NCBI GenBank assembly: GCA_932521035.1
Contig: OW051494.1
Location: forward strand, 9,596,001 to 9,660,000
DNA length: 64,000 bases
Source of the DNA: Oscheius dolichura
Lineage: Eukaryota > Nematoda > Chromadorea > Rhabditida > Rhabditidae
Direction: 5' to 3'
In this document: piece after piece, positions 58,000-64,000 of the stretch
Layout: each line of letters begins with the position of its first letter
Position numbering within the stretch: position 1 is the stretch's first letter
Position numbers and translations under genes: made by a program
The notes under the pieces: model-generated
Told to the model about the DNA's origin: nothing
Seen by the model: only the letters and a program-made list of their open reading frames with translations
Database searches by the model: none

Positions 58000-58602
58000 G
58001 GAGCGCGCGCCTTCCAATTCCCCATCTCTTCTCTCTCGTGTTCTCCCTCTTTTCTTTTAATTAATACCACCATTAAAGATAAAACGACCCATTTTCTCCG
58101 TCCCAAATTCTTCTTCTGAGGCAAAAAGACTATTAGAGCCACGTCAAAATATCCATATTTATGGTTCATGGAATGGCTCAACTAGGCCAACCGGATAGGA
58201 GATAATATGTCAGGTTAGAAAGTTGTTTTTCTCCCGTTTTTCGGTGTTTAATGCTGTTTTTGTTAAAGATCTTAAAGTGTACTTCTATAATTTAATTATT
58301 TATGGAAAAAAATCCTGATTATAATCGGCTTCAAACGGAAAGAAACCCCGCCCAAAAGGGCTGGTTCAATTCCCAGCAGAAACAAAATTTTAAAATTTGC
58401 TTCTATTCTTTTTTCTCTGCAAAACCTGAGTAGGAAAAGGACTATCAAGTTCCTGGAAAAAATGCACACACGCGAGAAATTCTAATTGCGCCTCGGGCGA
58501 AGAAGAGCACGGGAGCGCGAACAGACGCACACATTTATTCTATGAGGAACTAGCCCCTAGTCCTCAATCTGTCCTCTCCTCTTCCTCAGGTATTTCTGAA
58601 AT

Positions 58603-58633
58603 ATGAGAAAACCTCTTCGCGATTATAAAAAAT
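58603..58633 (+). CDS. Candidate tiny 5' coding exon (unidentified gene)
   Basis: ATG-led MRKPLRDYKK ending in an AAT/GTGAGT donor in phase 1, downstream of a TCTTCCTCAG acceptor-like site at 58590. No homology; listed because its phase matches the other candidate first exons. Confidence 0.2.
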
Positions 58634-58860
58634 GTGAGTTTTCCTCCTTTTAATGGTATTTCAAGGGGGCTGGCCTGTTTTTCTATGCATTTCGACTTTT
58701 CCTGACGTCGGGTCCAGTTTTAGGCCTCGTGGAGCGGTCATTCGGACTTTTTGTTCCAGAATCAGCTCCTCTAGAGGCAACCGGCACATACAATGCCATA
58801 ACCCAGTAGTTCTATGGCATAGAATTGCATTTTGGGCATCAGAAAAAAAGTAAAAATATT

Positions 58861-58943
58861 CGACTTAGGCAGGACTCGAACCTGCAATCTTCGGTTGGCT
58901 CTATATAGGAGACCGACGCCTTAATCCATTAGGCCACAAAGCC
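58861..58943 (-). tRNA. tRNA-Arg (anticodon CCU) with a 9-nt intron
   Basis: Reverse strand: acceptor GGCTTTG/CTAAGTC (G:U at 2:71, one U:U), D-arm GGCCTAATGGATTAAGGC, anticodon stem TCGGT/ACCGA. The loop CTCCTA is interrupted by TATAGAGCC before its last A, a short intron at the canonical place. T-arm GCAGG TTCGAGT CCTGC, discriminator G. On this strand the T-run expected at a Pol III end is weak. Confidence 0.88.
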
Positions 58944-59619
58944 GCGATGTTCCCCCCTGTAAATGTTCGCAGTAGACATTCGCCCGCCCCAGTTTTGCCT
59001 GGCAATTATGTAAAAAATGGCTTTAATTCAAATATGGAAGACTTTAAATGGTCGGACATTCTTGAATCTATCAGATACAGCAAAGAAAATATGTTTTCGC
59101 GCCATCAGGAGCCGATTATAGACCCAAAACAGCCAAAGATGGCGCGAATTGGGCCTAGGCGTTAGAAATGGCGAGGTGAAATCAAAATCCCTCCTTTCCA
59201 TAAACTTTTTTGGCAATTCATGTCTCAAAAACTCTTCAGAATGCTCCCCGAAACAGCCATTTTCATGCATTTTTGATCTCGACTCTCAAAGCTTTTGGCC
59301 GCCACTCGAATCCCAGCCCAAAAGTCAGAGAAGAACTGCCCGAGAGAATTGATCCTGCTCTCTGTGTTTTCGCCTCCTTCCGCATACTCTTCCCTGACTC
59401 CATGAATCCACGATCCCAATTACTCCAGCCTCGGGCTCAATGAATCACCGCACGGGGCCTGGGCCTTCTCCTCTTTCGTATATCACCACTACTCTCTCTA
59501 CACATCTCAATTTCACAACCTGGTCGGGTTCAGCCATGTGATCTCTCGCTGTTTTTTGGTTCCTAAGAGATTCTAGTAAACTATCCCTGCCTAGAACTTC
59601 TGGTCCCCATATGGGAAAC
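58944..59619. other. No gene recognised
   Basis: Open frames without splice support. Confidence 0.35.
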
Positions 59620-60445
59620 TCCAAAGCCTTTTTCCAGCCAATAAAGCGCCGGTAAACTGGAAAAATTGCCCGTGTTACGAAATTTTACCCACTAGAAACC
59701 CCTGCAGACCTCCCCTACGCCTTTTTTAGTCTCTAGGGAACATTTCAACATCCTTTTCCTATTAAAAATGGCTTCCGGGGGGTTCAAGAGCGGAAGGTCT
59801 ACCAGATAAGAGGTCTCAAACAGTGTCAACTCGAAAAATTCGATTCAAAAACCAGGAGCGCCCTCTCTATGTCTCTTAGAATGGTCCTGGCACCTTTCAG
59901 CACCCCATCTAGAAGCAAAAATGGCTCCTGGTGGTTTCAAAAGGGGAAAATTTCACCTGGATACGGTTCCAGCTGGGACCAAAAGACCAAATTCTGTCCC
60001 CCGACCTTGGTCACCTCCAAAAGTCCTCCTCCAAACTTAGAATGTTCTTGGGTCGTGATAGGTTCACTTTCCGAAGCAAAAATGGGTTCTAATAGTTCAA
60101 AATGGGGAAGAGGTGGTAAAATTACTAATAACTGCTCCTGATCCTTCGGAGACCTTCCAGGGGGGGGGGGGGGGGGGCTAGACTTGATCCAGGGGCCTCA
60201 CAGCTTCTTTTATTCGAAGGGAAAGCGGCTCTTATTGGTTCACAGAGGGAAAAATGCCACAGGGATACGGTTCCAGTTGGGACAACAAGACAAAAAACTG
60301 TCCCCAGGCCCTTGGCGACCTCACAAAGTGGCTTGGAATGCTCTAAACGTCTTACAGAGCCAAGAATGGTTCCCAGTTGGTCCCAATTAGAATTTTTCCC
60401 ATTATTACGGTTCCAGACGGGACCAAAACACAAAAACCAGCCCAC
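59620..60445. repeat. Diverged tandem repeat, unit about 150 bp, 4-5 copies
   Basis: Recurring blocks GAAGCAAAAATGG (59921-, 60075-) and GGATACGGTTCCAGCTGGGA near 59958, 60263 (GTTGGGAC) and 60408 (ACGGGACC), with AATGGTTCC/AATGGCTCC between. An 18-G run lies at 60160-60177. Confidence 0.65.
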
Positions 60446-61805
60446 AGAAGTTCATTTCCCTCCATTTTCCCACCTTGTATAGCGGCTCTCCCCTGGTCAG
60501 CTTGATCCCTCTCTTTTTCTCCTCTCCCGTCTTTGAGTCTTGACTCCTCATTGACGCAATATCCTGGGAAAAAAAGCCGGGCACACAGGAAGAGTTTTTG
60601 TCTATGAGATTATGATTAGGCGTCCCCTCCCCGGCCCTCGGGGCCAGGGAGACTCTGATAATCAGAACACTTGAAACCAACTTCTTCCGACCGGCATTTT
60701 TGGGAGGAAAATGGTGGAAGGTAACGAAAAAATTCATTTTTGACGATGTTTGCTTCTATTTCAAATTGCCGCCACTTCCCCTATGAAGAGGCGCCAACTT
60801 CTTTTATTGAATCCTCTTCTGGGAATTGAGGCTTCTTTGTCCTTTCAAAGTTGAAATAACATCTCAACCAACTTGTCTTTTTGCTTTTTCTGGTTCCCAC
60901 AACAATTTCTTTCCATTACTAGTCCGGTTTTGTGAGCTTTCCTTCTCATCCTGAAAGCTAGAATCATTTGCTACCCCCAAAAAAGCCACAACTCCGCAGC
61001 CAAGTCATTCTGTCTTCCCTTCAGGTCTCTAGACTCCAATTTTCCTCCATTTTTGTCCATTACATCATTTTTCGAACCTTTTCCTACTGTAGAGCAGTAA
61101 TTTTACAGTCTACTTGAAGGTTTTAGTGGTTTCTAGGCTCCGATTGAGCCACAGTTACTCAGCCAAGCTGTTTACCTACCATTTACGGCCGCTGAAGACT
61201 GTTATTCCCCATTTATTCCATCAAATTATCTTCCCCGGCTCTCTTCTTCCGTATAGGTGCGATTACAAATATCCCGAGGTTATCGCTTCCTTCTAATTAC
61301 TCCTTCCTCCAGCCATAAATAGCTCGCATGTGCAAAAAGTGCAAAAACTTTACTGAGCCGAGATAATATTCCATCGGGGCGGTTCAAATGATCACTGGTT
61401 GCCGCCATGTTGCAATTATCTTTGACTTACGGGGAGAAAACGCCATTTTTGTCCTTTTTCCCGGGTAAATTTCAAAAATTCAAAAATTAGGATAGAGCGG
61501 GGGTTTTGGTGCTTGTGACGATCTTTAGGGATTGCGTGTAGGGAAGATAAAAAGCGGAGTGGACACGGGGTTGGACACTCTCTATCCCTGGTGGTGGTTG
61601 GGGGACCCGGGAATCGATCCCCCCGTCTCCGCGACCACCGTCTCTCCCGGGCGGCGGCTTCGAAAGGGGGTAGAGTGAGCGAGAGAGAGAAAAAGCGGAG
61701 AGCGCGAGCGGGGAGAGGCCCCACATTCCCACACACCCCGTCTCCTCGTCGGTTGTGCTTCTCCTCGTCTCGTCTTCGTCTCGAGATCCGCCCGCCGATT
61801 TCAAA
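60446..61805. other. No gene recognised; GC-rich leader before the 61806 exon
   Basis: The last 250 bp are GC-rich with CGAG/TCTCG-rich composition, in contrast to the surroundings, and could be a promoter/5' UTR. A CACAGTTACTCAGCC motif variant lies near 61150. Confidence 0.4.
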
Positions 61806-61908
61806 ATGGCCGGTGGCCCGGCTGGCTCTGCCGCCAGCGCCAAGAAGCCAGCACCACCGGGGATAAAGTTCCTTCGTCAAGTTTCTGGACTCTTTGAGTC
61901 GAAAAAGG
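61806..61908 (+). CDS. Candidate first coding exon of a gene running off the right edge
   Basis: ATG in good context (TCAAAATGGCC) begins MAGGPAGSAASAKKPAPPGI then KFLRQVSGLFESKKG, ending G/GTAAGT in phase 1. An Ala/Pro/Lys-rich start followed by an amphipathic stretch is typical of a real N-terminus, but I recognise no family. A possible second exon at 62025 (after TTAATTAG) continues in frame as GEEHKERRPKAQRDSIALWA and then stops at 62104; I do not rely on it. Confidence 0.5.
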
Positions 61909-63149
61909 GTAAGTCCGCTCCGTTCTTTACCCATTTTCCCGGCTTCCGGCATCAGGGAAAAACAACGCAGCCCCTAGGGACAAAAAGCTCATTATAATGC
62001 CCTCTAATTGATTCTCGTTAATTAGGCGAAGAGCACAAAGAGAGACGACCCAAAGCGCAGAGAGACTCTATTGCTCTCTGGGCTCTTCTACTCACGTTTT
62101 GCTAGGAAATGGGGGATTTTTTTGATCCAGCCTCTAATTTCCTTGAAATATTTGACTCCCTGGCCATTTTCTTTATTTCTTGAGCCAAAAATCTTCCAAC
62201 TGGGACCATTTTCCAGCGAGTTGGACCTAGTTTTTCCTTCAAATTGGTCCGAATTGGATTTAGACCATGTTAACCGACTTGTAAGGTTGCTAATTTCGAT
62301 GTGTCATCAATTTTTTGGTCCCTATCTCTTTTTCACGAGTCTCTTTCCTCTCGAGGCCATTTTCCATTCATTTCTTGCCTTTTCTCATTTTAAATCGGCC
62401 CTATTTCATAAGACTTCCTCTTTTTTGATATTTTTGAATTTCCCGGCATCGTACGCCTTTTATCCTGGTTTTTAGAGTAAAGATTTCCTTTTTTGGACCA
62501 TTTTTCACAGATAGTCCGTTTCCAGAGGGAAAGAATTTTCCGCTTGGTACTATTTGGTACCGTGGCGAGCAAAAGTTGCCTGATTTCTACATTGAACCTG
62601 AGATTCGGGCGCTTTTTGCTAAATTGCTAAAAAAAAAATTGCTAAAAAAAAAATTCTTCTCCACACTCTCCTCCGTGAATATTTTAATATTATGTTCACG
62701 TGATGATGAATAATCTCCTCTCGGAGCTACTTTTTGATACCCGTCTATTTCTATCGAGGAGAAATCACTCTAAAAGCTCTCTAATACGCTTCACTCATCC
62801 CTCCGCATTAATTTGCCCACCGGCATTTTATTTTTCCGACGTGGATCTCGCCAGATAAATAACAAAATTTGTCGTTGTTTTTATGAACATCAAATGGGAG
62901 GACGAGGAGGAGGATATGTTATCAAAAATAACCGCGAAAAGTGTAAACATTTTGCCGTTTATAACCTGTACTGTAGAAGAATAGGGGGAAAAATAGGCGG
63001 GAAACAACCAATTAGCTCATTTTCCCGGGTTTCCGAGCTTTTTGACATTTTTTGTGCCGCTTCAAACAATTTTTTGCGGGATCTGGGTCCCGAAACGATA
63101 ATTTTTCGTGAATGTGGTTATTACCTCCTTATTACCTCCTTCTATGGGC
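61909..63149. other. Intronic or intergenic, no further exon secured
   Basis: Contains a short tandem repeat (TTGCTAAAAAAAAAA, near 62628-62656). No confident exon. Confidence 0.35.
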
Positions 63150-63234
63150 GCAGTTTTGTAACAGTTTTGAATAAAGATGATCCCTCTGCCGAGACTTTAC
63201 GGGTGCAAGGGATCGGACTGCCGAGGACCGAGCC
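63150..63234 (-). mobile_element. Half of a long palindromic PSE element, copy 15
   Basis: Starts at CAGTTTTGTAACAGTTTTGA and keeps only one core (CTGCCGAGACTTTACGGGTG) and the right outer arm. The TATA-bearing half is gone. Confidence 0.88.
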
Positions 63235-64000
63235 GTCAGAATTTCCATCTTACAGAAATCCTTTTCGATAATTTTTTGATTCCTTCTCCAATTTGAGGTT
63301 CTTCTGGCCAATTCCAGCCATTTTCCCAGCCTTCCCTTCCTAGTTTTTTTGGGCGATTTTATCCGCGGCTCTTTCAGCTTCCTCTCCAGGATTTCTTCTC
63401 ATTTTACGTCAAACTGAAACGCGAGAGAGAGCTGGCCAGTTTATTTGCTCCCTTCTGCTACTAGAAGCCGGCTGCTGGGCTCTTTTAGAATTCAAATTGC
63501 GCGCTCTCTCCCCAGGCCGATTGAAGGGCCCCGAGAAGTAGAAGGGGGTACTTGAAGAGGCAGAGAGAGCAGAGGTTAACCAGCCGGCTGGCCAGCTCAT
63601 TCTCGCTCTTTTATTTTATGCAGCCGCGGGTAAAAAGAAAGCGAGCAATGGTCTAAAAAGGGGATAATTACTGCTCGGTACGGAGAAAAACGCATGTGAG
63701 CAAAGCGCGCCAATTAGACGGCCATTTAGGCGGGAAAATTGTCGAAAATAAGCGTTCACTCCCCGTGATTCCCTCCGGCTGATCATCTGCTCAATAGCCA
63801 GGTTGAAGCGCGTCATAATGAGCCCACGAGACGTGGGTCTTTATTTGTGAGCCAGCCCGGGGGTAGAATATGAATTTATATTAAATTGTGTCAGGTCTCA
63901 TGGGAGAGAAAGGGGAGACGAGGGATAAAAACAACATACTACAAAATGAAGACGCCGCCGGCGGAGAACAGAAAAGTACAGAAAAATAGATGGAATTTAT
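63235..64000. other. Right edge, no gene recognised
   Basis: No supported exon or RNA gene. Confidence 0.35.

Noticed and set aside
58330-58395. T-arm-like GGCTGGTTCAATTCCCAGCAG, possible extra tRNA
   Set aside because: No D-arm or anticodon arm can be folded upstream at the right distance.
61416-61952. Minus-strand 178-codon open frame over the GC-rich leader
   Set aside because: It lies opposite the candidate 61806 exon, is Arg-rich because of composition, and shows no domain or splice support.

Overview
This window is nuclear DNA from a nematode. The decisive evidence is a complete SL1 spliced-leader RNA gene at 41461, with the canonical 22-nt leader, a GT donor directly after it, and an Sm site followed by a 3' stem. 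Supporting signs are a U2 snRNA of Caenorhabditis type at 38246, short introns with TTTTCAG/TTTTTAG acceptors, and such acceptors directly upstream of several start codons, as expected for trans-splicing. I read it as rhabditid-like; I cannot name the species.

Layout. The left third (about 2.3-21 kb) is gene-dense: a JADE-family PZP chromatin protein on the minus strand (17 exons, 1052 aa), a ZC3H10-type CCCH zinc-finger protein (+), an Angel/CCR4-type exonuclease family protein (+, 15 exons, 712 aa), a small basic protein of unknown function (-), and a small Lys-rich single-pass membrane protein (+) whose first intron holds a dead LINE 3' end. The exon chains of the four multi-exon genes, and of the kinase below, were assembled by hand and all close in frame. 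A tRNA-Lys(UUU) ends this part.

From about 22 kb to the right edge, coding density collapses. What I can support there is a FER/FES-like SH2-tyrosine kinase (-, 38.7-40.6 kb), the U2 and SL1 RNA genes, three identical tRNA-Lys(CUU), a tRNA-Arg(CCU) with intron, and a few weak plus-strand candidate exons that all end in phase 1 and may be alternative first exons of a large gene running off the right edge.

The right part is packed with two short-motif systems. (1) A palindromic element of about 155 bp (15 copies including the two at the left end), plus short and solo forms. Its arms carry a core, CACCCGTAAARTCTCGGC, that also lies at exactly -59 to -39 of both U2 and SL1, so it is very probably this species' proximal sequence element (PSE, the SNAPc site). 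In the long form one arm is followed by TATAAA at the position expected of a U6-type Pol III promoter. The element is thus a mobile pair of convergent snRNA-type promoters. (2) More than 40 copies of a 16-bp motif, GCTGTCTAACTGTGGC, in both orientations, confined to about 21.9-61 kb and often organised in units of 100-180 bp. Neither is explained by the genes. Other mobile DNA includes a hAT-like element nested in one palindrome with an 8-bp target duplication, an 819-bp long-TIR element, and three further small repeat families.
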